In this document: positions 11,573-23,972 of the stretch, one piece after another
Layout of the letters: each line of letters begins with the position of its first letter
How positions within the stretch are numbered: position 1 is the stretch's first letter
Source of the DNA: Camillea tinctor
Taxonomy: Eukaryota; Ascomycota; Sordariomycetes; Xylariales; Xylariaceae
Assembly (NCBI GenBank): GCA_022578605.1
Contig: MU394057.1
Coordinates: 910,979 to 974,978, forward strand
Direction of reading: 5' to 3'
Length of the DNA stretch: 64,000 nt
Notes under the pieces: generated by a model
Seen by the model: the letters and a program-made list of their open reading frames with translations, nothing else
Databases searched by the model: none
Told to the model about the DNA's origin: nothing
Program-made: the position numbers and the translations under genes

Positions 11573-12605
11573 GCTCTTGGAGGCTATTATTTAGAAATTA
11601 GTATTATGGAAGGATATATAATAAGAAGGACATTTGAAGACAATATTCTATCTGTGTTAGCAAAGAGAGATTGGTATATACGGCTTATATTGCCCTTCCG
11701 TGGCGATCAAGGTCCTTTCTAGGACATCTCGATTGGGTGCCATGGTTAGGCATAATCTCACACGAGATAAATTTGCAACGCGAAGCAATCACGTCTTGAA
11801 GAGCAAGAAGACCGTCAATCATATTGTTCTCATCGCGGAGTGAGTGTAATACCTAGGAAGTCGGGCACCTAATGCTTATCTCAAATCGAGGAGAACCAGA
11901 TGAACTGCCCAATGAAATACTAGTTGGAGTGATCAGCATGAATGAATCAATACCGATGATTTTTTTTTTTACTTGTGAATAAACTTGATAGGTAGGTCAG
12001 GATACTAATGTAAGGTATTGTTTGGGACGAATTGGAAAACCTCGCCTATGGTCGTAAAGCGTAGTCTGTGAGGGGGGAAGGAAAAGGGGTAATTGAGGTA
12101 GTTGGCGAAGGCTACCTCAGTAGGTAGATATGATTCGTGATCTCCCACAACTTGGATATCGCAAGCAAATAAATATTATACTAAACGTGAATATCTAACT
12201 GTATTTTCTTTTTGAAGAAAATGATATCACTACCAAATCTTGACGTATATAGACTCCCCCCCCCCTTTCTTCATAAACAGAGGGATATTGTTATTTAGGA
12301 AGACAGCATTAATAGCCGAGTGAGATCTTTGATGTAGGAAAAACTAGCTTTTGATACTTAAAGATCATGGTATATAATTACAAGACGCCAGGAACCCTGT
12401 GAAGCAAAAATATATGTGGTTTTCTATAATCGACATACTTTCTCTACATTCTATGGCTATGCTGAGAGGTTATTCGAGACACTATCCTCCTTCACACTAC
12501 AGCCAGAGCCTCTCCGTTCTGCGATCTAGATCATCTAAATCTATAGCCACCAATTTGGGGCGGAAGCATTTATCAGCACATACCACCCTTCCTCACCACA
12601 CCACC
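11573..12605. other. Intergenic region between the protease gene promoter and TPT1 3' end
   Basis: No gene is supported. The region is AT-rich, with a T run at 11960-11970 and a C run near 12257. It presumably contains the promoter of the secreted protein gene (11573-12100) and the TPT1 terminator. Confidence 0.55.
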
Positions 12606-13740
12606 CTACCGTCCTCCCCTCCCTCTCCCACCCCTTCCCTCCTTCCCACTCGGCACCCTCGCCACCACGCCCTTGGGCAGATCACCCACCTTGACCCCAT
12701 CTTTCCACAGGACTCCCACGCCCTGGCACCTCCCGCGCACCTCCGCCACATACCTCAGCGGCACGGGGCCCTCCGTGAGGACGACCCCGTTCTCGCTCAG
12801 CCACCAGGTCAGCCCGCTCTCCGCATCCGCGAGGCAGCGCCTCAGGTCGACGAAGACCAGTATCTCGGCATCGGCGCGCATGCCGCTGATCACCTTCCCC
12901 TTCCCCTTGCCCTTTTCTTCTTCCTCGTCATGTACCTGCGCAGAAGAAGCAGAAGACTGCTCGTCCGGGATCCCCGTGCCGAAGTGCACGTGCTGCCTGC
13001 CCATGCGCCGCAGCTCCCCGGCCTCCTCGATGGCCGGCCAGAAGGCGAAGTACGTGCCGTGGACGACGACGTCGGGCACGTTGGCGGCGGCGAGGGTGAT
13101 GGGGGTGTGGAGGGCCTCGGAGGCGAGCTCGATGCTGTGGCCCTGGTTGGCGCGGATGAGCCAGTGCCTCGGGTCGTCCTCCCCTACTTCTGCACCCGGG
13201 GAGGGTTTGAGCGTGAAGCGTTGCTTGGCGTTGTCCGCGACCGATTGCCGGATCTCGGAGAGGGTCGGGTTGAGGGAGCGGAGGCGTGGCCATTGCATCT
13301 AGGGTGGTGGTGTTTGGTTAGGAAATGGGTTATCAGTAGGTAGATGGGTTGGACAGGTGATGGGATTACCAACTCCCTATCCTCCCCCTTTTTTTCTTTT
13401 TGTAAATTCTGTATTTATGATAGAGGAGAGGGGTCTGATTGACCCTAAGGCACCCAATTGGTCTTGTATATCAAGGCAAAAGAAAAGGGGGAGAAGACCA
13501 AAACATATAAAATATAATAAAACTCACCACCTTATCCAGCGGCGCAAACCCCTCATCATCAAGCTGTATACCCGCCTCATGAGCCGCATGTCTCAGCAGC
13601 TTCGAAAGCGCCTTCGAAATCAGCACTTCCCTATCCTGTCCGCCGCCACCACCACCTCTCCCCTTCCCCCCTCTCCCTCCTCTCTTCCCGCGGCCCCTCA
13701 ACGCCAATTCCTGCGCGCGGTCCTCCTCAATCCCATCCAT
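12606..13740 (-). CDS. TPT1: tRNA 2'-phosphotransferase
   Basis: Removes the 2'-phosphate left at the tRNA splice junction by transferring it to NAD+, the last step of fungal tRNA splicing. Exons 13740-13528 and 13298-12606 flank a 229-nt intron in phase 0; the product has 301 residues. The KptA/Tpt1 fingerprint is present: LSKLLRH (Arg50-His51), LIRANQGHSIE (Arg120, His125), VVHGTYFAFW and MGRQHVHFGTG, i.e. the Arg-His-Arg-Arg catalytic set. A Gln/Glu/Lys-rich insertion lies near residues 185-200. Both ends carry Arg-Gly repeats (residues 15-35 and the last 12). The ATG at 13740 is the first in frame, but the frame stays open for 100 codons upstream without an ATG (see separate entry). Coding sequence is markedly GC-rich. 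Confidence 0.92.
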
Positions 13741-14040
13741 CTCCGCTCTTCCCCTCGTCGCCCAGCTACTAGTAGTGAACGAAGCCGTCGACGCAGTAGG
13801 CGCAACGACACGCGTGGTCCCAGTCCCCCGATGTGCGCGGTAGCGATACCCCGGCGACGATGATAGCCCGCGTGCCGCTGCCGTCACCGCGCAGTGTCTC
13901 CCCCGAATCCCACTCAGCAGTGAGGACCGAATCCTAGCGGCTTGCGTGCGGCGGTACCTAGAGCACCGGCGATGGAGAAGAAGATGGCGATGATAGTAGG
14001 TGCTAGTAATCCGATAGTAGCCAGAAACGCTGGTCCCCCT
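13741..14040 (-). other. ATG-less in-frame extension upstream of TPT1
   Basis: The TPT1 frame is open from the codon after a TAG at 14043-14041 down to the ATG at 13740, exactly 100 codons, with no ATG. The last 60 residues are basic, rich in Ser/Thr/Ala and poor in acidic residues, and include AAARGLSSSPGYRYRAHR, which resembles a mitochondrial presequence and its cleavage site. A GTG lies at 13887 and CTG codons lie further up. It may be plain 5' UTR, or be read from a near-cognate codon or an unseen upstream exon. Confidence 0.35.
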
Positions 14041-14082
14041 CTAACGGGAGTTGGCAAGGACGATATCGTGGTGAAGAGGACT
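13914..14082 (-). CDS. Possible last exon of a small membrane protein
   Basis: A minus-strand frame reads about 55 residues to a TGA at 13916-13914. It contains one strong hydrophobic segment, AFLATIGLLAPTIIAIFF, followed by a small basic tail (GTAARKPLGFGPH). No ATG precedes it within the open frame; an AG acceptor at 14084-14083 (CTGGTAG) could start the exon. I could not find a convincing first exon and do not recognise a family. It overlaps the TPT1 extension in another frame, so at most one of the two is likely to be real. Confidence 0.22.
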
Positions 14083-14154
14083 CTACCAGCGAGAGAAGAA
14101 AATGAGGAGAGCCAAGAGGTGCAGGGTTTTTCAATATGTATTACCTATGCCTGA

Positions 14155-15385
14155 GGCATGAGGCACCTTCAGTGGTGTCCGGTATGACTCCAAGCAGTTG
14201 GTAGTTTTAGAAAATAAAGTAGTCTAAGCTTAAGCAGGTGAGTGACAAACTTATGTACCTAAGCGATCCGACGTTTTATGAATGTCATACATAAAGTTAA
14301 ACTGGAACTAAAAATAAGGTTAGGTGAGGTTAAAGTCTTTCCCGCCTTTCGGAAGTTAAAAAAAAAAAAAAAAAGCATCCATCAACCCCACAAAATTCAT
14401 TCGCTAATTCCGAGGCACATCGAGATCAAGACTACTTTGAAGTAGTTAAGTTAGACAAGTAGGGTAATATTGATTAAACATTTGACATTTGCCACAAGCA
14501 AAAAACTAAATAAATAAAGGCTGGTGGTGATTGATAAAATAACACAAAACGTTTTACAAACTGCAAGTGTGTAGCAGTGAAAAGTAACACAAAAATATAC
14601 ATACATCGATTCCTAGAGACTTATTTACAAGGAGGAGGGGGGGACTCCAAAAAAAAAAAGGAATATCTTTTTTTTTTTGCTGCTTACCCCCCCTTATTAT
14701 GTACGTCCATCCATAATGACGGCTCGTCTCGAAAGCCCATCATCTGGACTTTTTTGGTATATGTAAAAAAACAAAACAAGAGAGCAACAAACCAGGCGTG
14801 CTCTCTCTCTCTGTGTATCCCTCTTTCCATGCCTAACCACCATGGTTGAACCGAATGAATAAGAAATCAAGGTCCTACCAAGGTATTGCCTTGATATAAG
14901 CCATGATTTCCTTTCTGCCTCCTCCCCGCCTCCCCCCTTTTTTGCTTCCTGTCTCTCCCTTTAGTCGAACACATGCAAATACAAAAAAGCTGGACTACCC
15001 GCTAGTCCGTTTTCCCAGGAGTATTCCCTTTCGCACTGCCGCGAAGACCCCTTAAGTTTTTTTTCCCTCCTAAAACACCTCATACCAATGACGCCCTGTG
15101 GTATCTTCGGTATTCCCCTCCTAAAAATGAAAAAAAAAGAATAGTGGTAATCGCTGTGCAACCAGTCATGCCCACAGACGCCTGTTTCCCGCATAAAAAA
15201 GACGAATGATATCGTGAGCCTCAACCAAGAGCCTGGTATTTTTTTGTGGTTGAAAAAATGGAACTGATGTGCAGAGCCGTCTAATCATGAGGGATTCATG
15301 CCACAGGGAAAGAAAAACGCCTTTGCCAAATGATAGTAATAATATTACATCGTGATAAAGCGTCATGGTTGTTGCGCTGGTACTT
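14155..15385. other. Intergenic region with homopolymer tracts
   Basis: No gene is supported. There is an A run of about 17 at 14358-14374, further A and T runs near 14650-14680, and AGGTTAGGTGAGGTTA at 14318-14333. It lies between the 5' side of TPT1 and the 3' side of the following minus-strand gene. Confidence 0.55.
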
Positions 15386-18300
15386 TTATCGGTAGTTACC
15401 AGTCGCAGTAGATGGTGCTGCGATCATACTCTCGCGAGTAGCCCGCCGGTGCAGACTCGCTGTCTGTCCCATCGAGAATTGCCGTTGTGGCCGATCATCC
15501 ATCGGCTTGCTCGCAATGGGGGTTTCGCGGCTTGGCACCGGTCGATCGAAGTAGCGCCGTGTGGGCGTGGTGATCGTCGATGCGGTCGATGGCTGGCTTA
15601 GCCGCGTGTTTAACGTCGCCGTAGCGAGACGTCTTCTCGGCAAAGCCGAGGCACCAAGGGGGTCTGACTCCTTGGTCGCCATAGTAGGCATGGGCGGTGT
15701 AGGCAAGTGTGAGCCATATTCGCGATTCCCCGCTCGGACACCTTGAACCTCAGTTATGGCACGTGAAGGGGTGCGGAAGCGAGCTTCCTCATCCCGATCG
15801 TCTACCGTCCCCCGACGTCCGCGGGTAACCAGTGGCCTCTTGCGTTCTGCACGATCCTCAGGCTCCTCGGTCTGGGCACGACGAGTTCGAAGAAGCATAG
15901 TCGACTTGCTACGGATGTCTTCAGGTTCCTCCGTACCGGCTCGTCGGGCACGCGACAGTAGCAACGAAGTCTTTCGACCATTCGTTGGAGTATCGGTAGG
16001 CGAGATCGGGTGGGTATTGAATCGGGGGCTAGGAAGCGCCGCGTTAGAAGTCATTACGGTGGTACGCCTGTCCCTGTCCTCGGGACGAGAGGTCGTTCTC
16101 GGGCTGCTGTTTAGCGTAACGATGCGCTCCGGGGCCACGCTTGGCCGCCTAGAGCTAGCTATTCCCGTGAATTTCGTGATCGTCGGGCTGGTCGCGAGCG
16201 GACTTAGACGAGGCGATGCGGGTGGCTGCGGCTTGTTCTGAACCACTCCTTCACTCAGTGCTAGACATAATTCAGTAAGGCTACGGCAGATACTATCTGC
16301 TTTGCGTCGAAGTTGACGGTCGGTCACCGTCGTGGAGCCGCCGACTCCACCGATGCTGCTTGCTCCACTAGAGATAGGGCCTGGCTGACCCGCTGTTCCC
16401 ATCATGGAAGAAAGAGCTAGAGCATCATTGGCTGCTGTCTCAAGAGCCTCGAAGACTGCGGAGCTTAGAAATTCCTTGGACTTGGCTAGTGCAGAATGCA
16501 GTAATGGATGCGATTCCTTTTGAGCAGACGACATCTCTATTGATTGGACAATGCCATTAGAGCCACGCTTGGGCGAGGCAGACAACGTGGTAGCATTGGT
16601 GTGGGCCGTGGGCGGGCGTTCGTCGGATGCGCGTGATATGGCTGCGCCTGAGGTTGGAGGAAGCTTGCCGGTTAGCTCAAGACGGTGGATACGAGACTTC
16701 AATTCGTCTAATTCGTCCCATACAGTCGAAGGAGCAGCGGTGGATGCTGTAGAGTCAGTCCCCTCAACACCATGATTGGCCTCGCCGTTGGGGGCATCGT
16801 GCCTTTGGTGGGGTTCTGGGGCTCGAGGCACTAGTGGCGAAGAGTTAAATCCACGAGGTTGACTAAAGTTGGTGCTCGTCTGCTTGAGCGACGACTTGCG
16901 CGACGGGACAGTAGTGTTCGCATCGACAGACGCTTTTCTCTTCTGGCTATACGAAGGGCCTGGTTCCGAAAGAGGCTCCTGGAATGCTAATGAGCGTGGA
17001 GTGAGCAGAGAGCCTCGCATGGGAGTTGCGATCTTAGATTTGACATCATCAATCGACTTTTCTCTTGAAGGACCCTTATAGGCTAGAGAACGTGCGATTC
17101 TCTCGCCACCAGACTGCTCGTTGCTCACGCCTCTAGACCGAGACCGCTCCTGCTGATCCGACATGCGTCGGGATACCTGGGGAGGGGACTTGGGTCGGGA
17201 TGACGAGATAGTTACAGAGAGTGGTCGCCGAGTGCTACGTGCGAGCCGAGACTGGAGATGGGTTAGCAAACATGGCCATAGGGTAGTAGCAACAGCAGCA
17301 GGAAATCGCGGGTAGAAATGAAGCCAAGGCAACCAATTGAAGCACCCGCACTCTCGGGTCGGCAGCGCGATGACCTGGAGTGGGCGGGCGATGATGGCAT
17401 GCATAGTCCGAGCGCAATGCGCAATCAAACTATGGGATGCAGATGCAACCGCATGCTACCTAGATGGAACAGACAAGATGGGATTCGAGGATGGAATACT
17501 TTAAACTTACCACAACGCTTTGGTTTTCCCGGTCAGGAGCGCGACGCAAAGAATCTTCGCGGGCGATCTTGAGAAAGACGTCGCCACTATCATCGCCGTC
17601 GGGGCGGTCGATAGCCGAATCGGGAGGCGTAATCTGCGACGCATCATCACCACGGCGACCTTCTAGGGCGCGCAAGGTTCTGTCGCGATGGTGCAGGTCG
17701 CTGAAATCCTCGGTGGCGTCGTAGGGACGCGCAGAGCGGAGGTTCATGTCGAAGAGGGAATTTCGACGGTAGATAGAAGACCTAAATGAACGGATGGGAG
17801 GGACAGAGGCGGCAACCCCTGTGGCTTGGGAATTGGACGATGGTGTTGGCGGTGGTGGTTTATATGAAATAGGTGGTTTGCGCGACAAGGAGTTTCTCCT
17901 GTCATCGGACAAAGTCCTATGAAGAGTCTTGGGTAGTAGAAGCTCACGCTGGCCTTGCGGCTCGTCTCTGAAGGCGTCAGGGTCGGACGCGTATCGCGTA
18001 GGCGTGTCCAAGGATACGGCGGCGCGTCTCTGATGCGAGCGAGCAGCCACGGTGATATCCGAAGAGTCGGATGGGGATCTGAGAGAGGCAGCGGCAGTGT
18101 CAGGACGGTAGTCGTAGACCCTGCGGGCGGATGACCAAGTATCCAACGATGCGGTTCGCCTTACGGTCGCAGCAGCGGACGAAAGCGTCGCAGGAGTAGT
18201 AGTAGCAGTAGCAGCAGCTGGGGTTGGGACTCGCGAAGGCGCTGGCGAAGGCGATGGGACGGGTGCGGGAGAAGAGGGGATCTGGAATCTGAAGGTGAAT

Positions 18301-18959
18301 TCGCCAGAACCAAAATGAGGGTCGTCGGCGTGGTGTAGTGAGACAGAATTGGCAGTGGTGCGGTGTTTCGTCGCGGGTGGGGAGATTTCCAGGGCCGCGT
18401 TCGGTTGTGTTTCAGGGTGCTGATCCGGGCCGGGCGAGACAGGCGAGGGCGGAGTGCGGTTGTGATCTTGCAGTCGCAATTCGTGCTGCAGCAATGACGG
18501 GCGAAATATGGAGGTTTCCTTGTGGAGGTCGGCGAAGCGAAATGTAGGTAATTTGGACGAATTGTGGTTTTGTCGGTGGGTGTGGAAGGTGAAGGTAGTA
18601 TGTCTAGGAATGGTGGGAATGAAGGGAGTAGTGGGAGTTGTAGTGGTGGAAGTAGTGGTGGAAGTAGTGGTGGGAGTAGTAGTAGTGGTAGCAGTAGTAA
18701 GGTTAGGGGAGAAAATGGTAGAGGAAGGAGTAGTGGTAGTAACTGCTGGTGCTGGTGCTACCTCTACTTCTTCTTCTGGTGTTGGTGTCAATGCTGTCAC
18801 TACACCATTATTACCACTACCATTACCACCACCATTACCACCACCACCACTTCCTGCACCAAACCTAAATGTGTCGGGTGAGAACCCATGACTAGTTGTA
18901 GACGTAGTAGTAAAAGTCGTAGGGGTATTCGCATGGATTTCCTCGAATCGCCGCTCCAT
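15386..18959 (-). CDS. Large disordered conserved fungal protein (often labelled LPXTG-domain protein)
   Basis: Two exons, 18959-17511 and 17251-15386, with a 259-nt phase-0 intron (donor GTAAGT, acceptor ATCTCCAG), encode 1104 residues. The junction reads DRENQSVV-SRLARSTRRPLS, which matches the pattern of a fungus-specific family that databases often call LPXTG-domain-containing; that label has no bearing on sortase anchoring here. No signal peptide, enzymatic domain or long membrane segment is visible. Residues 1-130 are Thr/Gly/Asn-rich with poly-Thr tracts; the middle is Ser/Pro/Arg-rich; the block GDDSGDVFLKIAREDSLRR near 455-475 and the SRRMSDQQERSRSR block after the intron look most conserved. 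A helical patch near 720-860 (FLSSAVFEALETAANDALAL) may be an interaction module. The ATG at 18959 is the first in the open frame. Function unknown; many SP and RxxS sites suggest phosphorylation. Confidence 0.75.
18600..18790. repeat. Trinucleotide-repeat tract coding for poly-Thr
   Basis: Imperfect AGT/GGT trinucleotide repeats on the plus strand, read as ACT/ACC (Thr) on the minus strand within the first exon of the disordered protein. Length variation here would change the poly-Thr tract without a frameshift. Confidence 0.8.
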
Positions 18960-21900
18960 GATCGGCTCTTTTTTTTTTCTCTGTCGTGTCTCCTCACTTT
19001 TTTTTCTTTCGGTCTCCTTATTCGTCTTCAATATTATTATTACTCGTCTTAATGTTTTTTTTCTTCCTTGTTAATGCCCTCCCCCTCTTTTTCTCTTTGA
19101 ATATTTCGTAACTCTTCTCGTTGTGTTTGGGTAATAATAATAATAAAAGATAATCTGTGTTAGTCGAACACCCTGGCCTTTTTTTGTTTCCTCTTGTATT
19201 ATTTCTCCTCCCTTCGGTTGATTGCAACTTTAAAAAAAACAATAATGTGTAAATGGTTAATTAGTTCGGTTCAGCTCATCAGCTTTTCTTTCATCTGGAC
19301 CGTAAATATAAGTGAAAGAAAGTAAATAAAAAAGTCTTTCAGTGTTGCATCAATCAGGAGATCCATGAACGTCGGGGATTGGTCGTCTGCGCAAGGTGAA
19401 GTCTTTAAATGCGATAAAATTATCCCATATATGAGAGTATGTCTGTGTGCTTGCTAATGGAGAAGTGAAGGGAAATTTTTCTTGTACCTCTCACTTTCTT
19501 GTCTTTCGCTTCCTAGTAGGAGCAATGACCGCAATGCGATACGGCCAGGGCGGCTGGGACCACTGGCCAATGTTGGTGCATGGGATGCGTGGATACGTGG
19601 ACACGCTGCCCCAGTTGTTCTCCTCCTTCTAATCAATTCTTACTGGTCTTCCTGCAAGAGGAGTGGGTCTCTCTTCTCCACCTCTTCGAGTCTAAACTCT
19701 TTTTTCCCTTGTCTGTTCTCGAGTTCCCCCAAGCTCTCTCCTTTCATGGCTCTAACCAGGGCAAAGTCGACCACAATACGCCAGAAATTCCAAGTTCTAC
19801 CAATTCAGACACCCAAACACTCGCGCTCCCGAGCTTTAAGCACGTCGCAGAAAAGCTGTTGATCCAATGATCTGGGTGCGCTTATTTACCATTTAAGTGT
19901 ATAAGTACTTCTTACCTACTTACTGCAAGTGCTTTGTGCGCCCTGTAAATCAACAATATGCCGCACGCATGCAGCAAAAAAACGAGAGAGCAGCATCCAC
20001 ACACACACATATATATATATAAGCCAATATACCTAGTATATATATATACACGCGTGAGCGCGCACACTTTCTTCTTACTCAGTCTGTCAGTGTACTACAA
20101 CTCTTTTCATAGCAACCCCGAAGTAATGTGGGAATAGGGGGGAATATGTAAGTAAGCTGCTGGTTATTACATACTTTCTTTTTATCCCGTTTTTCGTTTT
20201 TATTTCTATTTTAATTATCGGATTTTCATTGCATATATTGGTATGGCACGGGTACTAGCTAGGTAGTCCACATACTATTTAGCGAGAGTCTTAAAAAATT
20301 ACATAGTGATGTGGCATGCCACCGGGGTTGTACTAGGTCATTATAGTCTGGGTAAAACCTATAGTAACTGATAAGGTGTCTTAATTCCTCATTTAAGACT
20401 CTTGCTAGCTCTCTGATAAGTCGAAAAATCAAAACAAAATATAAACAAATTGATGAAAGTAGGTTAGTTAAGCGGTGAGCCACAATACATCACACTATAT
20501 CATGGTGTGTATGTACTATGTCGTATGTGTATATACCTAATCGAAAGATTGACTTCAACATTCAAATTGAAGGTATCACTATAGTACCTAGGTATAGTTG
20601 GGGCAACTTGCGTCAATCATGGCTGGACCATCCGGGTATCAACCGGGAAAGTAGTGACCTACATGTATATACTATAAGGGGTACAGAATACAAGCGCGGG
20701 TTGTATCGGTTTTATCGCACACGCCTTGTGTGTGTATGTGTGTGTGTCTCTCTCTCTCTGTCTCTCTTCCCCTTCCCCCTATTATACTGCTCCCCCCTTA
20801 TGTGTATGCTTAGTACCTAGTGTATAACCTAAATATATATACAACATAACTTGAACATTAGAATCTAGACATAAAAAGAATCAGAACCTCCCCTTCGGAC
20901 TTTGCCTATCAGCTAACTGTGGCACTCTTTGAGGCTCAACCATGAATCTCTATCACTAGGTTAGGTTATTCTAGAAAAAGAGGCTTGGGGGATGTTTCCT
21001 CTCCATTTGTACCTTTGGATAAGGCCGACCATTGTAGTTTGGATAGCCTCGTCCACCAAGCCGTTCCCCAAGATTGGACTTGGTCAGATAGGGGAAAGAC
21101 TGACAAGCTAAGCCCAAGCCATGGTCAACTACGGTGTTACCTATGGCCGCACTTAGCAGTGGATGGCCTCAGCAGACCTTGGCAACTTTCACCTAATCTA
21201 TTCTAGACCTTCTTGTCTGTTTCTTTCTTTCGACTCTTTTTTTCTTTATGACGGCGAGCAGGACGAGGCTCGTCACTGTGTCACAAGTACACAAGTACAC
21301 AAGTAGATCGCTGGTTCATCAATCGATGTGATAATCTTACCTGCATATCTCGTAGAGAATGCACTGTTTCGAAAAATCCGACCTTGGCGTGTTATTGGAG
21401 GAGAATCTGCAGTTTGGTAAATCTTGGGAAGCCAGCGGCGGGCGGCGCTGACGATGGCGTTGCCATTGCTCACCACATATTATCGCCCTCGTCCTATAGC
21501 ATCTGTGCCCGCACGGTTACTTGCATTATCATCACCTACCTACAAGACAACCCTATCTACCTATGACCGTCGTTCTTTTTCTCTTACACCACCGCACTGC
21601 CTAGTCTATCTAGTATCACGAGGTTGTTTAAAAGCAAGAGACGCGACACCAACACCAACACCAGCACGGCGGGGTGTCAAATCCCATGCAGTCCAACACG
21701 ATTTCGACAAAGTCCTCCCTTCTACCTGCTCATTTCGCTCATCGACATTTACGGCTAAACTGCCACTGCACAGCTTCAGGGGGCCATGCAGTATGTACAG
21801 TAGTTTTACTAAACTCCCTTGCAGAACCAAGTGGATACTGGGGTATGTGCGGTTGCGGCAACCCGCGAACTGGGCATCCTTTGCACACAGAGGCTCCAGG

Positions 21901-23936
21901 TGGATTGAGATATTACTGTTCATTAAAATTTGAATGTTCGTTCGCCCTAGGCCCTAAGGAACGAAAATATCTGATATGGGATGGACACGAAGTTGTTAGG
22001 TAAGATTATCGATAATGAGTATAAGATGAACTATAAGATGAACTATAGTCCACGACTAATTGCGAGAGTAGGATGGTTATTACATGGGAAATCAGGGTCC
22101 CCATCCGCCCGAATCTCTTTCCAATTTCGTGCCTTAATTAGGACCACAGATCTCGGGTCCTCGGTCATTTAGATCGACGTCGCCTCCGGTAGGGACCGGC
22201 ATCCTGTTATTCCCAAAACTGCAACTGCAGTGCTTCGTACCGCCGCAAGCGGAATTTGCCACGACCCTCCCTTCTATCTCCCCCCTGCTGCGGACCTGGA
22301 GAAGATCAAACATCTTAACTTACCAGTGAAGCCTCAGCGACAGGGCCTAGCGCCCCTCTTATAATATCGGACTGTGCATACTACTCCCAGGTAAGCTTGG
22401 TCTCCGAGCGCACTGATAGCAGGTTCAGAAGCGCGATGGACAGGTAAACAAGTTAGAAACGACGACTAAAGCACGATATAGACCAAATCCTTTTTACCAG
22501 GATAACGGTTCTTCGATGACTCTAGGCTTGTGATTGATTCACTTTCGTCTTGAGACATATGTCGCCGGTAGGTTTCAGCGCCGGGAAGCAGTCTCAATTG
22601 TATCCGTAGTGGTTTTCCTTTTCGGCTCTGGCCGAGAAGGGCAACTCGCTTCCCCGAAATGATCAGATGACCGACGAAAGTAAACATCAAAATCCCAGCA
22701 ATCAATCGGCCAAGCGGCTGACAGGATCGTGAACCCGTATCATGGGCATGTCTGCTCGTCAAAACAACGACCGGCGCTCAGCCTCCTGTTGTTTGCAAGA
22801 TCGTCCTGAGCCTCAGATCCCCCCTTAAGCAGAGGGGAAACACAACACAGATATATTTCATGCACGGCCCTCAGGATGAGTCCTTTAGTCGCCACTAGGT
22901 AGGATGCACGTCGTTTCATCGACACCGAAATTGAAGCTTTGAGCCCCTCGGCTATGCAATCAATACTTACATATTTCAGCCTTATAATGAGTTCAAAGCT
23001 CGGGGAGGCTCGTGGGAGCTTGCATCGGCCCAGCGCAACTTCATCTCGTCTCTGCGTTATCTTTCGAAACGGGTCCCACGTCGTTTAAGCTAATTTGAAA
23101 CCTCCTAGAGGTGACCATGATGTCATTGTTACCTGTTTCCCCGGGTGACGATGTCCTGTGCGGGAGCAGATCTATCACCCCAAGAGCCTGGGATCGTTTA
23201 CTGCAACGGTTCCAGGAGCGTAGGCCTGCATGTTTACGGTATATCAGGACCTTGGTAATCGCTGTTATCATCTGATATCTATGCCCGCTCGGTCATCAGA
23301 ATATCTGGGTGGAACGAGGTTTGATCGTATTGAGCCGCATCTGGCTCAAATAGTCTAGGCAGCTCAGGGCTCTCTAGGGGAGCCACATGTTTGGGCTATC
23401 TGTCAAGTGGATGGTGGCGAGTCAAAAGCTTGCAATAGCCAATCCTTCTTGATACAGTTTAAAGGATCGATGCTGTTGTGTGGAGTCACAACGGATTTTG
23501 GGGCTAGTTTGTTTGGGTTCGGGTTTCTATCGGAACATGATATGTATTACTGTGTGTAGATCGAAAGTAGGTAAGGGAACGGGGAGAGGGGGGAGGTTTG
23601 CCTACATGAAGAGTCTCAGGATAGGCGGCCGAGCAAACGATCCATTCAATTGGAACCTAGGCGGTGATAGGGTTCAAGAAGAAGGAAAAATTATGGAGCA
23701 TGGAAGAAGACCTGGTAGCGAGTAAGGAGAAAAAGAAAGGTGACTAGATCGAAACATATCCCTTTCTTATACGGTAGGTTATAGGAGAAAAGATTACGAC
23801 ACACATTAGTATAGTAACTTTTAGTTGTAGTCGTCATGAACTATTTTTGAGCCTCAATTACGTGTCGTGGTGAGTAAAAACGAGGCAGCGCCATGTGGGC
23901 AACTCCATGGATGTGGCCCTGAATAATAACGAACGG

Positions 23937-23972
23937 TCTTGTATGTGTGTATGTATGTACGTATGTATGTGT
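23937..23972. repeat. Imperfect (TATG)n microsatellite
   Basis: TATG/TACG tetranucleotide repeats over about 35 bases within the gene desert. Confidence 0.8.

Noticed and set aside
12399..13343. Long plus-strand ORF antisense to TPT1
   Set aside because: It is the complement of a GC-rich gene whose true frame has clear Tpt1 motifs; the plus-strand product has no recognisable features.
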